DNA of 16,285 nt. It comes from Angelakisella sp. GTDB lineage: Bacteria > Bacillota > Clostridia > Oscillospirales > Ruminococcaceae. A program made the translations under genes and the position numbers. The stretch is taken from NCBI GenBank assembly GCA_020025195.1, contig JAHHSN010000032.1, positions 1 through 16,285 on the forward strand. Direction: 5' to 3'. Positions within the stretch are counted from its first letter, which is position 1, and every line of letters starts with the position of its first letter. A model generated the notes under the pieces. It had not been told where the DNA came from and made no database searches. It saw only the letters and a program-made list of their open reading frames with translations. Positions 1 to 7,217 of the stretch are shown in pieces.

Positions 1-1
1 G

Positions 2-277
2 GAATATGTGCTGGACGAGGGCAGCATCACCAATGTGGCGGTGCTCCCCGAAAAAAGGCGGCAGGGCGTGGCGCGCCGGCTTCTGGAGGAGCTGCTCCGG
101 GAGGCGGAAAAGCGTTCCCTCGCCACCGTGACGCTGGAGGTGCGGGAGGGGAATCTCCCCGCGCGGGCGCTCTATGAGGGCCTTGGGTTTCTCCCCGTGG
201 GGAAGCGGAAAAACTTTTACCGGGACCCCACCGAGGATGCGGTCCTTATGACCGTATCCTTAAAGCCTGCCGAATGA
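2..277 (+). CDS. rimI: RimI-type ribosomal-protein alanine N-acetyltransferase, C-terminal part (5' end outside the window)
   Basis: This is a GNAT-fold acetyltransferase that enters the window already open, so the N-terminus is missing; about 91 codons are visible. The acetyl-CoA binding motif A is clear (NVAVLPEKRRQGVARRLLEEL-like, containing the R/Q-x-x-G-x-A loop). It is followed by the RimI-like tail with ARALYEGLGF, an R-x-x-Y-like stretch (KRKNFYRD) and a final DAVLMTVSL strand. RimI acetylates the N-terminal alanine of ribosomal protein bS18, and in many Firmicutes the gene sits in a tsaE-tsaB-rimI-tsaD cluster. The tsaD gene is two genes downstream here, which supports the name over a generic GNAT. 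The internal GTG at position 8 is not the true start, because the frame stays open to the window edge. Confidence 0.85.
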   Translation, partial: EYVLDEGSITNVAVLPEKRRQGVARRLLEELLREAEKRSLATVTLEVREGNLPARALYEGLGFLPVGKRKNFYRDPTEDAVLMTVSLKPAE

Positions 278-285
278 AACGAAAC

Positions 286-290
286 GGAGG
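286..290 (+). promoter_or_regulatory. Ribosome binding site GGAGG for the 80-aa membrane protein
   Basis: GGAGG lies 6 nt before ATG 297 and 9 nt before ATG 300. Both starts are possible, and they differ by one Met only. Confidence 0.7.
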
Positions 291-296
291 AAACAG

Positions 297-539
297 ATGA
301 TGAAAAATCCTTACCATGTCTACTGGGGACGGGAGCGGGGCGTTGTGGTGACCCGCGAGCCCCGGGAGGAGGGCGGCCGTCCCGAGGTCGCTTTTTCCTG
401 CAATCAGATTTCCTTAGACCAGCTGAAAGCAGCCGGCGCCATTCTGCTGGCGGGGCTGTTTATCCTCTGGCAGATCCACCGCATAATGAAAAAAGCCCGC
501 CGCGCCCGTGAGGAGCGCCGCGCGAAACGACAGAAATAA
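297..539 (+). CDS. Small single-pass membrane protein of unknown function between rimI and tsaD
   Basis: I do not recognise a family for this 80-residue product. The first 40 residues are polar (MMKNPYHVYWGRERG...). A hydrophobic helix spans about residues 44-60 (AGAILLAGLFILWQI), followed by a strongly basic tail rich in Arg/Lys (residues 63-80). The positive-inside rule predicts the basic tail in the cytoplasm, where it could touch nucleic acid or ribosomes; that last point is inference. A good GGAGG site and tight packing (19 nt after rimI, 16 nt before tsaD) argue that it is a real gene in the same operon. There is no signal peptide and no catalytic motif. Confidence 0.7.
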   Translation: MMKNPYHVYWGRERGVVVTREPREEGGRPEVAFSCNQISLDQLKAAGAILLAGLFILWQIHRIMKKARRAREERRAKRQK

Positions 540-555
540 AAGAGGCAGAAAAACT

Positions 556-1566
556 ATGAAGATCCTTGGAATCGAATCCTCCTGCGATGAGACCGCGGCG
601 GCGGTGGTGGAGGACGGCCGGACCGTCCTCTCCTCCGTTGTCCATACGCAGGTGGCAGAACATGAGCTTTACGGCGGAGTGGTGCCGGAGCTGGCCTCCC
701 GACGCCATGTGGAATCCATCTGCGGCGTGGTGAAAAAAGCCCTCCGGGACGCCTCGCTCAAGGCGGAAGACGTGGACGCCGTCGCCGTGACCGCGGCCCC
801 CGGACTGATTGGCGCGGTGCTGGTCGGGGTCAATTTTGCAAAGGGGCTTGCGCTCTCCTGCGGAAAGCCCCTCATCCCCGTGCATCACATCCGGGGGCAC
901 GTCGCCGCGAACTATGTGGCGCACCCGGACCTAAAGCCCCCCTTTCTCGCCCTCATCGTTTCGGGCGGGCACAGCCACATTGTGGCGGTGCGGGACTACT
1001 GCGACTATGAAATCCTGGGGCGGACCACCGATGACGCCGCGGGGGAAGCTTTTGATAAGGCGGCGCGCTCGGTGGGGCTTTCCTACCCCGGCGGCGTGAA
1101 GCTGGATAAAATAAGCCACGAGGGAAACCCGGAGGCCTATCCGCTTCCCACACCGCACACCGAAGGGGAATTCAACTTCTCCTTCTCGGGGCTCAAGACC
1201 GCGGTTATCAACCTTGCCCACAATGCTGAGCAGAAGGGCGAGAGGCTGGTGCCGGAGGACCTTGCCGCCTCCTTCTGCAAAAAGGTGAGCGGCATCCTCT
1301 GGGAAAAGACCGAAAAGGCGGCCTCCCGCTACGGCTTCGATAAGATCGTGCTGGCGGGCGGCGTTTCCGCGAACAGCTGGCTTCGTGCCGAGGCAGAGGA
1401 GCGCTCCGCGGCGCGGGGCTGGTCCCTCTATCTCCCGCCCCTTTCCCTCACGGGGGATAACGCCGTGATGATCGCGGCGCAGGGCTACTATGAGGCACAG
1501 GCGGGTCACCGGGGGGATATGACCCTGAACGGTTTCCCCTATATGGAAATCACCGAGCAGTTTTAA
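556..1566 (+). CDS. tsaD: tRNA N6-adenosine threonylcarbamoyltransferase TsaD
   Basis: TsaD transfers the threonylcarbamoyl group from TC-AMP to A37 of ANN-decoding tRNAs, working in the cytoplasm with TsaB and TsaE. The product is 336 residues, the usual length. It begins with the ASKHA-fold signature MKILGIESSCDETA. The metal-binding H-x-x-x-H is HIRGH (His111, His115), and GGGHS-like (SGGHSH, about 137-141) and GDNAVMIA (Asp301) motifs complete the active site. ATG 556 is chosen because it gives this canonical N-terminus; a longer in-frame start at 508 would add 16 basic residues and overlap the previous gene. The site before it (AGAGG at 541-545) is modest, so translational coupling with the upstream 80-codon gene is possible. 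The rimI neighbourhood agrees with this call. Confidence 0.97.
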   Translation: MKILGIESSCDETAAAVVEDGRTVLSSVVHTQVAEHELYGGVVPELASRRHVESICGVVKKALRDASLKAEDVDAVAVTAAPGLIGAVLVGVNFAKGLALSCGKPLIPVHHIRGHVAANYVAHPDLKPPFLALIVSGGHSHIVAVRDYCDYEILGRTTDDAAGEAFDKAARSVGLSYPGGVKLDKISHEGNPEAYPLPTPHTEGEFNFSFSGLKTAVINLAHNAEQKGERLVPEDLAASFCKKVSGILWEKTEKAASRYGFDKIVLAGGVSANSWLRAEAEERSAARGWSLYLPPLSLTGDNAVMIAAQGYYEAQAGHRGDMTLNGFPYMEITEQF

Positions 1567-1612
1567 GGAAAGAAACAGCAGGGAGGCCCCGCACGCTCGG
1601 CATTCCTTAAAA
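1561..1612. repeat. 10-bp perfect inverted repeat across the tsaD stop / pckG leader
   Basis: TTTTAAGGAA (1561-1570, containing the tsaD stop codon) and TTCCTTAAAA (1603-1612) are exact reverse complements with a 32-nt spacer. The AT-rich arms and the absence of a T-run downstream argue against an intrinsic terminator. An operator or RNA structure affecting pckG is possible but unproven. Confidence 0.45.
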
Positions 1613-1639
1613 ATAAAGTGCACCGAAAGGAACAGAAAG

Positions 1640-3454
1640 ATGGAAATGACAGAAAATAAAACGGTGCTTCGCTGGGTGGAGGAAATGGCCGCTCTCACGA
1701 AGCCGGATGAGATTGTTTGGATCGACGGAAGCGAGGAGCAGGCCAAGGCGCTTTATGCCGAGGCGGAAAAGACCGGAGAGATGCTCCCTCTCAATGAGGG
1801 AAAGCTCCCCGGATGCACCCTCCACCGTTCCGCGGTGAATGACGTCGCGCGGGTGGAGGACCGCACTTTCATCTGCACCAGGAAGCAGGAGGACGCCGGC
1901 CCCACCAACCACTGGATGGACCCCAGGGAATGCTATGAGAAGCTGGGGCGTCTCTTTGACGGCGCGATGCGGGGACGGACGATGTATGTCATTCCCTACT
2001 GCATGGCGAAGGAGGATTCCCCCTTCGCAAAGGTCGGCATCGAGCTGACCGACTCCATTTATGTGGTGCTCAGCATGCGCATTATGACGCGGGTCGGCGC
2101 CGCGGCGCTTAAAACCCTTGGGGACAGCTCCGATTTTGTAAAAGGGCTTCACAGCAAAAAGGACCTTGACGAGACCGAGCGCTATATCTGCCACTTCCCG
2201 GAGGACAATACCATCTGGAGCATCAACTCCGGCTACGGCGGGAACGTCCTCCTCGGGAAAAAGTGCTTTGCCCTTCGCCTTGCCTCCTATCAGGGGAAAA
2301 AGGAGGGCTGGATGGCGGAGCATATGCTCATCCTCGGCATTGAGAATCCGCAGCACGAGACCAAATATATCTGTGCGGCCTTCCCCTCCGCCTGCGGCAA
2401 GACCAACCTTGCCATGCTGGTGCCTCCGGAAAAATTCGCGGCGCGGGGCTATAAGGTCTGGTGCGTCGGGGATGACATTGCCTGGCTGCGTGTGGGGGAG
2501 GACGGAAGGCTCTGGGCGGTGAATCCGGAGAACGGCTTCTTCGGCGTGGCGCCCGGCACCAATGAAAAGAGCAATCCCAATGCCCTTGCCACCACCCGGA
2601 AGGATACCATCTTCACCAATGTGGCACAGGACCTGGACGACAATACCGTCTGGTGGGAGGGCCTCACCAAGACCCCTCCCGCTCACGCCCTCAACTGGAA
2701 GGGTGAGCCGTGGGACCCCGAAAGCGGGGAAAAGGCCGCGCATCCCAACAGCCGCTTTACCGCTCCGGCCGGGAACTGCCCCTGCCTCTCCCCGGAGTTT
2801 GATAACCCTCAGGGGGTGCCTATCTCCGCCATCCTCTTCGGCGGACGGCGGGCCAGGACCGCTCCCCTTGTCTTTGAGGCGAGGGACTGGAAGCACGGGG
2901 TGTTTTTAGGCTCCGCGATGGCCTCCGAGACGACGGCGGCCGCCGCCGGGCAGGTGGGAACGCTCCGCCGCGACCCGATGGCGATGCTGCCGTTCTGCGG
3001 CTACCACATGGGGGAGTATTTTGAGCACTGGCTCAGAATGGGGGAAAAGCTGGGAGACAAGGCCCCGAAAATTTTCCACGTCAACTGGTTCCGAACCGAC
3101 GAGCAGGGACGCTTCCTCTGGCCGGGCTTCGGAGAAAATATGCGGGTGCTTCTCTGGATCCTTGCCCGCTGTGAGGGGAGAGTGCACGCCCGGGAGACCG
3201 CCATCGGCTACCTCCCTTATGTCAAGGATGTGGACATCGAGGGGCTGGAGGTGAACGGCGGGGAGCTGACCCACATGATGCTGGACGGGCTCCTCTCGGT
3301 GGACAGGACGCTCTGGCGGGAGGACGCGGAAGACCTGACGCGCTTCTATGAGACGCTGGGCGACCGTCTGCCGCCGGAGCTTTGGGAGGAGCTTCGGACC
3401 CTAAAGGAAAATGTGGCGCCCAAGGTGCGCCGGGTGACCCGCGGAAAGCCGTAA
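1640..3454 (+). CDS. pckG: Phosphoenolpyruvate carboxykinase (GTP)
   Basis: This enzyme interconverts oxaloacetate + GTP and PEP + CO2 + GDP in the cytosol. The 604-residue length matches the GTP-dependent family rather than the roughly 530-residue ATP family. Diagnostic features are the P-loop/kinase-1 sequence PSACGKTN with the hyper-reactive loop Cys (ACGKTN at residues 251-256), kinase-2 VGDDIAWL (276-283), RRARTAPLVFEARDW, and WPGFGENMRVLLW near the C-terminus, part of the guanine-binding half. ATG 1640 is preceded by AAAGGA (1626-1631, 8 nt spacing). No convincing promoter is visible in the 73-nt gap after tsaD, so read-through or a weak promoter is likely. In fermentative gut bacteria PEPCK often runs in the carboxylating direction toward oxaloacetate; that direction here is inference. 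Confidence 0.96.
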   Translation: MEMTENKTVLRWVEEMAALTKPDEIVWIDGSEEQAKALYAEAEKTGEMLPLNEGKLPGCTLHRSAVNDVARVEDRTFICTRKQEDAGPTNHWMDPRECYEKLGRLFDGAMRGRTMYVIPYCMAKEDSPFAKVGIELTDSIYVVLSMRIMTRVGAAALKTLGDSSDFVKGLHSKKDLDETERYICHFPEDNTIWSINSGYGGNVLLGKKCFALRLASYQGKKEGWMAEHMLILGIENPQHETKYICAAFPSACGKTNLAMLVPPEKFAARGYKVWCVGDDIAWLRVGEDGRLWAVNPENGFFGVAPGTNEKSNPNALATTRKDTIFTNVAQDLDDNTVWWEGLTKTPPAHALNWKGEPWDPESGEKAAHPNSRFTAPAGNCPCLSPEFDNPQGVPISAILFGGRRARTAPLVFEARDWKHGVFLGSAMASETTAAAAGQVGTLRRDPMAMLPFCGYHMGEYFEHWLRMGEKLGDKAPKIFHVNWFRTDEQGRFLWPGFGENMRVLLWILARCEGRVHARETAIGYLPYVKDVDIEGLEVNGGELTHMMLDGLLSVDRTLWREDAEDLTRFYETLGDRLPPELWEELRTLKENVAPKVRRVTRGKP

Positions 3455-3483
3455 AAGAAAAACAAAAAGGAAAGTGTGACAGC

Positions 3484-3987
3484 ATGGAATTTAAGTTTAA
3501 GAACACCTGTATCCAGAACGCCCGGCACCTGACCGAGCTTGCCCGGGCAACCGCCGGCAAAAAGATCGCGCTCATCGGGATCCTTCCGGTCGTCATCATC
3601 ATCGCCGGTATCGTCATCATCATCAAGGAGGGCTTCGGGGTCACCGCCGGGCTGTTCCTCATCGCGGCGTTTACCGTCATTACCGTGATGATAAGCGCCC
3701 CCCGGCGGGTGGCGAACGAAACCTCCAAGCGCAACTGCAAGCAGTACGGTCAGGACGTCTCGGTGACACTGACCTTTCTGGAGGAGGAGGTCAAGGCGCA
3801 CAACCACCAGCGGAATGTGGACGCCACAATCCCCTATGAGGAGATTGCAAAGATCATCGAGACCCGCTCGCTCTATCTTCTGGTCCTGAAGCGCGGGATG
3901 GCGCTGATGGTGCAGAAGGACGGCTTCACCTTTGGAAAGACGGAGGACTTCCTGCCCTTTATCCGTGAAAAAACGGGCGTGAAATGA
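3484..3987 (+). CDS. YcxB-like membrane protein
   Basis: The product is 167 residues with two adjacent hydrophobic helices, about 28-47 (IALIGILPVVIIIAGIVIII) and 51-71. The cytosolic C-terminal half reads like the YcxB-like C-terminal domain: a strand, then IPYEEIAKIIETRSLYLLVLKRGMALMV, then FTFGKTEDFLPFIREK. The family has no defined biochemical role and I infer none. ATG 3484 is preceded by AAAAGGAAA (3465-3473), a rather distant site; a longer in-frame start at 3382 would overlap pckG by 73 bp and adds only low-complexity basic sequence. It begins 29 nt after pckG and ends at a terminator, so it is probably co-transcribed with pckG. Confidence 0.8.
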   Translation: MEFKFKNTCIQNARHLTELARATAGKKIALIGILPVVIIIAGIVIIIKEGFGVTAGLFLIAAFTVITVMISAPRRVANETSKRNCKQYGQDVSVTLTFLEEEVKAHNHQRNVDATIPYEEIAKIIETRSLYLLVLKRGMALMVQKDGFTFGKTEDFLPFIREKTGVK

Positions 3988-4007
3988 CCGCGCCTCAGGA
4001 TAATATG

Positions 4008-4049
4008 GCCCCCCGGGACGATTTTTCGTTTCGAGGGGCGTTTTCTTTC
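4008..4049 (+). terminator. Intrinsic terminator after the YcxB-like gene
   Basis: GCCCC (4008-4012) pairs with GGGGC (4035-4039), and CGGGACGA (4014-4021) pairs with TCGTTTCG (4026-4033) using two G-U pairs. There is one C/A mismatch between the two segments and a TTTT loop. A T-rich tail GTTTTCTTT follows. Confidence 0.8.
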
Positions 4050-4083
4050 GGCCCGGGCGTCTGGGGCGCCGGAGAAAAATGGG

Positions 4084-4112
4084 TTGCATTTTCTTGGGAG
4101 CGGTGGTAAAAT
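4084..4112 (+). promoter_or_regulatory. Sigma-A-type promoter for the MATE transporter gene
   Basis: The -35 is TTGCAT (4084-4089), followed by a 17-nt spacer and the -10 TAAAAT (4107-4112). It lies just after a terminator and about 55 nt before the chosen start codon. Confidence 0.75.
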
Positions 4113-4153
4113 AAAAAATTCAGGTATGAATGAATCGGTTCAGAAGGAGAGAA

Positions 4154-4159
4154 AGGAGG
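4154..4159 (+). promoter_or_regulatory. Ribosome binding site AGGAGG deciding the MATE start
   Basis: A perfect AGGAGG lies 8 nt before ATG 4168. The upstream in-frame ATGs at 4084 and 4126 lie on the promoter or immediately after its expected transcription start and have no such site. Confidence 0.8.
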
Positions 4160-4167
4160 ATGCGCTT

Positions 4168-5505
4168 ATGAAAAAGGGAACGATGTTTTCCCGCAATCAG
4201 CTTTTTAAGATCTTAGCTCCCCTCATGCTGGAGCAGGCGCTTGCCATGACCATCGGCCTTGCCGACATGGTGATGGTTTCCTCCTGCAGTGAGGCCGCCG
4301 TCTCCGGCATTTCACTTGTTGATTCGGTGAACGCCGTTTTTCTCTGGCTCTTTCCCGCCATCGCGACCGGCGGCGGGGTGGTGCTGGCGCAGTATCTCGG
4401 CGCGGGGGATGAGGAAAATTCCCGCCGCTCTACCGGGCAGCTGACCCTTCTGCTGCTTGGGTTTTCCGTCCTTGTTACCCTCGTCTTTTTCGTTTTCCGG
4501 ACGGAGCTTCTGCACCTCCTCTTCGGGGAGATCGAGGCGGACGTTATGGGCTATGCCAGCACCTATTTTCTGGTCTCCATCTTTTCCTATCCCTTCCTCG
4601 CCCTTTATAATGTAGGGGCGGCGGTGTTCCGCGCGGAGGGCAACACCCGCGTTTCGATGGTGACCTCCACCGCGATGAACGTTTTCAATGTGGCGGGCAA
4701 CGCCATCCTGATTTACGGCTTTGATATGGGCGTTCTGGGCGCGGGGCTTTCCTCCCTTCTTTCCCGTGTGCTCGGCGCCGGCATCATGCTCCGCCTGCTC
4801 CTTCGCCCGGACTGCCCCGTGGGTCTTTCCGGCTGGGAATCCCTCCGCCCCGAGCGGCGGATGTTCCGCCGCATCCTTTCCATCGGCATCCCCAGCGGCT
4901 TTGAAAGCGCCGCCTTTAATATCGGAAAACTGCTGGTCATCTCGCTGGTTTCCACCCTGCCCACCTCCGCCATCACCGCCAACGCCGTGATGAACTCCCT
5001 GCAAAGCATCATCCTCATCCCCACCTCCGCCATCCATCTTGCGGCGGTGCCCATCGTGGGGCAGTGCCTCGGCGCGGGAAAGCCCGAGGAGGGGAAATAC
5101 TATACCGGCTGGCTCATTAAGCTTGCCTATGTCTGCCTCTTGGTGACGGCGGGCGGGACGCTGCTTCTCGCGGATCCCATCCTGTCCCTTTTCAACCTGA
5201 CCGCCGAGACCAAGGAGCTCATCAAGCCGCTGCTGCTTTTCTATTTTGCCATTTCGGTGACGCTTTACCCCCTTGCCTTCACCCTTACGCCCTGCATCCG
5301 CGCGGCGGGAGACGCCAACTTCTGCATGATCGCTGCCATGGTCGGGATGTGGCTGGGACGCATCGCCTGCAGCTATCTCTTTGTCTATCTCGGTCTCGGG
5401 TTGTTCGGGATCTGGCTCGCCATTTTGGCGGACTGGATCATCCGCATTGCCTTCTTTGTTCCGCGGTATCTGAGCGGCCGCTGGCTTAAGCAAAAGGTCA
5501 TCTGA
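4168..5505 (+). CDS. MATE family multidrug/Na+ (or H+) antiporter
   Basis: The 445-residue product is almost entirely hydrophobic, consistent with the 12 transmembrane helices of MATE exporters. Typical features are the N-terminal LFKILAPLMLEQALAMTIGLADMVMVS, the LVDSVNAVFLWLFPAIATGGGVVLAQYLGAGD stretch at the first repeat, the second repeat opening with RRILSIGIPSGFESAAFNIGKLLV, and the conserved AVPIVGQCLGAGKPEEG. These proteins export cationic drugs or metabolites in exchange for Na+ or H+; the substrate cannot be told from sequence. The gene has its own promoter and terminator and so is monocistronic. It has no functional link with the neighbours that I can see and no local regulator gene. 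Confidence 0.93.
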   Translation: MKKGTMFSRNQLFKILAPLMLEQALAMTIGLADMVMVSSCSEAAVSGISLVDSVNAVFLWLFPAIATGGGVVLAQYLGAGDEENSRRSTGQLTLLLLGFSVLVTLVFFVFRTELLHLLFGEIEADVMGYASTYFLVSIFSYPFLALYNVGAAVFRAEGNTRVSMVTSTAMNVFNVAGNAILIYGFDMGVLGAGLSSLLSRVLGAGIMLRLLLRPDCPVGLSGWESLRPERRMFRRILSIGIPSGFESAAFNIGKLLVISLVSTLPTSAITANAVMNSLQSIILIPTSAIHLAAVPIVGQCLGAGKPEEGKYYTGWLIKLAYVCLLVTAGGTLLLADPILSLFNLTAETKELIKPLLLFYFAISVTLYPLAFTLTPCIRAAGDANFCMIAAMVGMWLGRIACSYLFVYLGLGLFGIWLAILADWIIRIAFFVPRYLSGRWLKQKVI

Positions 5506-5529
5506 CCGGAAAGAAAGTTTTTAACAGGT

Positions 5530-5572
5530 CCCCCTCGCAGGAGCGTTTCCTGCGGCGGGGGCTTATTTTTTA
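5530..5572 (+). terminator. Intrinsic terminator after the MATE gene
   Basis: CCCCC (5530-5534) pairs with GGGGG (5557-5561) and CGCAGGA (5536-5542) pairs with TCCTGCG (5548-5554) around a GCGTT loop, with T opposite GC as a small internal loop. CTTATTTTTTAT follows. Confidence 0.88.
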
Positions 5573-5596
5573 TATCGTAAGCGGTTTTTCCCTCTG

Positions 5597-5625
5597 GCAT
5601 AAACGGCGGGTGGACAGAATATATT
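5597..5625 (+). promoter_or_regulatory. Candidate sigma-E (mother-cell) promoter for sipL-spoIVA
   Basis: A -35-like GCATAAA (5597-5603), a 14-nt spacer and a -10-like AATATATT (5618-5625) match the B. subtilis sigma-E pattern (KMATATW, about 14 nt, CATACANT) at 6/7 and 6/8 positions. It lies 40 nt before the sipL start and directly after the preceding terminator. The consensus is from memory and no transcription start is known. Confidence 0.55.
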
Positions 5626-5665
5626 GCTTGTGAAACGACAAGGGAAACAAGAAGGGGGAACCGAT

Positions 5666-7174
5666 ATGGAACAGAAATTGCAGTATAGTCCCGTTTTTAT
5701 AAACGAGATCGTTCTGGATGAAACGGTGGAGCAGCCCATCGAGTGTGACGCCCTGCTGCCGGATTACTGCCCCGACATTCTTCGCATTCTCCGCTGTACG
5801 GTGGAGCCGGTGGTGATGAGCCGCAGCGCGGCGGGGGGCAAGCTCACGCTGGAGGGGCTGGCCGGAATCCATGTGCTTTATTGCGCGGAGAACGGAGAGC
5901 CGGCGCGGGGAGAGTATAAAGTGCCCTTCACCCGGGTGCTGGAGCTCCCCGGAGAGGAAAAACCGCTGGTGCGCCTCAGCCTTCGGGCGGGGGAAATCAA
6001 CTGCCGGGCGGTCAGTCCCAGAAGGCTGGATGTCCGGGCTTCCGTTCTTATCAAGGTGTTTGCCGTTACGGTGGGGGAGCGGGATGCGGTCTCCGGGAGC
6101 GGGGACGGTACGGTGGAGCTGCTTCTGCAGGAGAAAAAAGGCGTCCGTCTCGCGGGGATTACCGAGCGGGAGGAGCGCCTGACCGAAATGACCTCCCTGC
6201 CCGGAACAGGGGCGCCGGTGCTTCGGGTGCTGCGGACGCAGGCGCGGGTCAAAAGCGGAGAGCAGAAGGCGGAAAACGGCAGGGTCACCGTGCGGGGAGA
6301 GGTCGTCGCGGAGGCACTCCTTCTGAAGGAGGACGGAGGCCTGGAGACGGCGGAATGTACCCTTCCCTATGAGAGCCGCATGGAGATCCCCGAGGCGGGG
6401 GCGGAAACGCCGCTCGCGCTTTCGCAGGAGGTGGTTCTGGCGGAGGCGGAACCCCGTACCGATGAGGATGGGGAAAACCGGGCCATCGCCTGGGACGTGA
6501 CCCTTTCCTCCGTGGCGGAAAGCTACCTCCCCTATGAAAACCGCATTGCCGCCGACTGCTATGGCACCCGCTATGAGACGACGGGCAAAAAAGCCCGGAT
6601 CCGTACGCTGGAGCTTCTCAGGACGGTGGAGGAACCGGAGGACTTCCGGGAGGCGCTGCCGCTTCCCGCGGAGGCGGGAGAGCCGATCCTCCTCACGGTG
6701 CAGGAGGGCGCCTGTTCGGTGCGCCCGGAGGGGGAGGCCCTTTTGGCGGAAACGAGACTCTCCCTATTTATTCTGGCGCGCATGAACGACGGTGAGCTGC
6801 ATGGCTTCCCGCGGGTGCTGGAGCTTTCCCGGCGCATTGCCGCGCCGCGGGACGCCCGCTGGAACGCCGCCGTTTCCTGTCGGGACCTCCGGTGGGAGTG
6901 CCGGGAGGGGGAGCTTCGGCTGGAGTGCAGCCTTCTCTGGTCAGGGGCGGTCTGGCGGCTTAACGAGACCGAACTGCTGGAGGATGTCACGGTGGACGAA
7001 ACAAAACCCCACAAGGGGCTGCGGGCCCGGGGCTTTTATCTCTATCTTGCACAGCCGGGGGAGAGCCTCTGGGAGATCGCCCGGCGGTACAATACCAGCG
7101 TGGAGCGTATTTTAGCGGATAACGAGGGGCTCACGGAGCGAAAAGAGGGAGGTCCCATCCTCATCCCGGTCTGA
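5666..7174 (+). CDS. sipL: SipL-like spore coat anchoring protein (DUF3794/SPOCS repeats plus LysM)
   Basis: The 502-residue product has an N-terminal SPOCS/DUF3794 domain (about 1-140, with the LPDYCPDILRILRC signature at 31-44) and two more diverged SPOCS-like segments (about 180-310 and 315-445). A C-terminal LysM follows at about 457-502 (GFYLYLAQPGESLWEIARRYNTS..., ending ILIPV). In C. difficile SipL binds SpoIVA through its LysM domain and encases the forespore, acting as a functional counterpart of Bacillus SpoVID. Here spoIVA lies 43 nt downstream, which strongly supports the call. ATG 5666 is chosen over an in-frame start at 5624 because GAAGGGGGAA (5651-5660) sits 7 nt (from the AGGGGG core) upstream and 5624 overlaps the -10. 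The protein should be made in the mother cell and lie on the outer forespore membrane. There is no signal peptide. Confidence 0.88.
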   Translation: MEQKLQYSPVFINEIVLDETVEQPIECDALLPDYCPDILRILRCTVEPVVMSRSAAGGKLTLEGLAGIHVLYCAENGEPARGEYKVPFTRVLELPGEEKPLVRLSLRAGEINCRAVSPRRLDVRASVLIKVFAVTVGERDAVSGSGDGTVELLLQEKKGVRLAGITEREERLTEMTSLPGTGAPVLRVLRTQARVKSGEQKAENGRVTVRGEVVAEALLLKEDGGLETAECTLPYESRMEIPEAGAETPLALSQEVVLAEAEPRTDEDGENRAIAWDVTLSSVAESYLPYENRIAADCYGTRYETTGKKARIRTLELLRTVEEPEDFREALPLPAEAGEPILLTVQEGACSVRPEGEALLAETRLSLFILARMNDGELHGFPRVLELSRRIAAPRDARWNAAVSCRDLRWECREGELRLECSLLWSGAVWRLNETELLEDVTVDETKPHKGLRARGFYLYLAQPGESLWEIARRYNTSVERILADNEGLTERKEGGPILIPV

Positions 7175-7204
7175 CCCCCAAGCCGAAACACCATAAAAGC
7201 GAAT

Positions 7205-7210
7205 AGGAGG
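7205..7210 (+). promoter_or_regulatory. Ribosome binding site AGGAGG for spoIVA
   Basis: A perfect AGGAGG sits 7 nt before ATG 7218. The 43-nt sipL-spoIVA gap holds no terminator and no clear promoter, consistent with co-transcription. Confidence 0.8.
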
Positions 7211-7217
7211 AACCAGA

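Noticed and set aside
508..555. N-terminal extension of tsaD from ATG 508
   Set aside because: It overlaps the upstream gene and adds a basic tail absent from TsaD; MKILGIESSCDET at 556 is canonical.
1607..2896. Minus-strand open frame of about 430 codons opposite pckG
   Set aside because: Antisense shadow. It has no ribosome binding site or recognisable motif, and the plus strand carries an intact PEP carboxykinase.
7175..7217. Separate sporulation promoter for spoIVA (CATAAAAG in the gap)
   Set aside because: The -10-like match has no -35-like element at 14 nt upstream; co-transcription with sipL is simpler.
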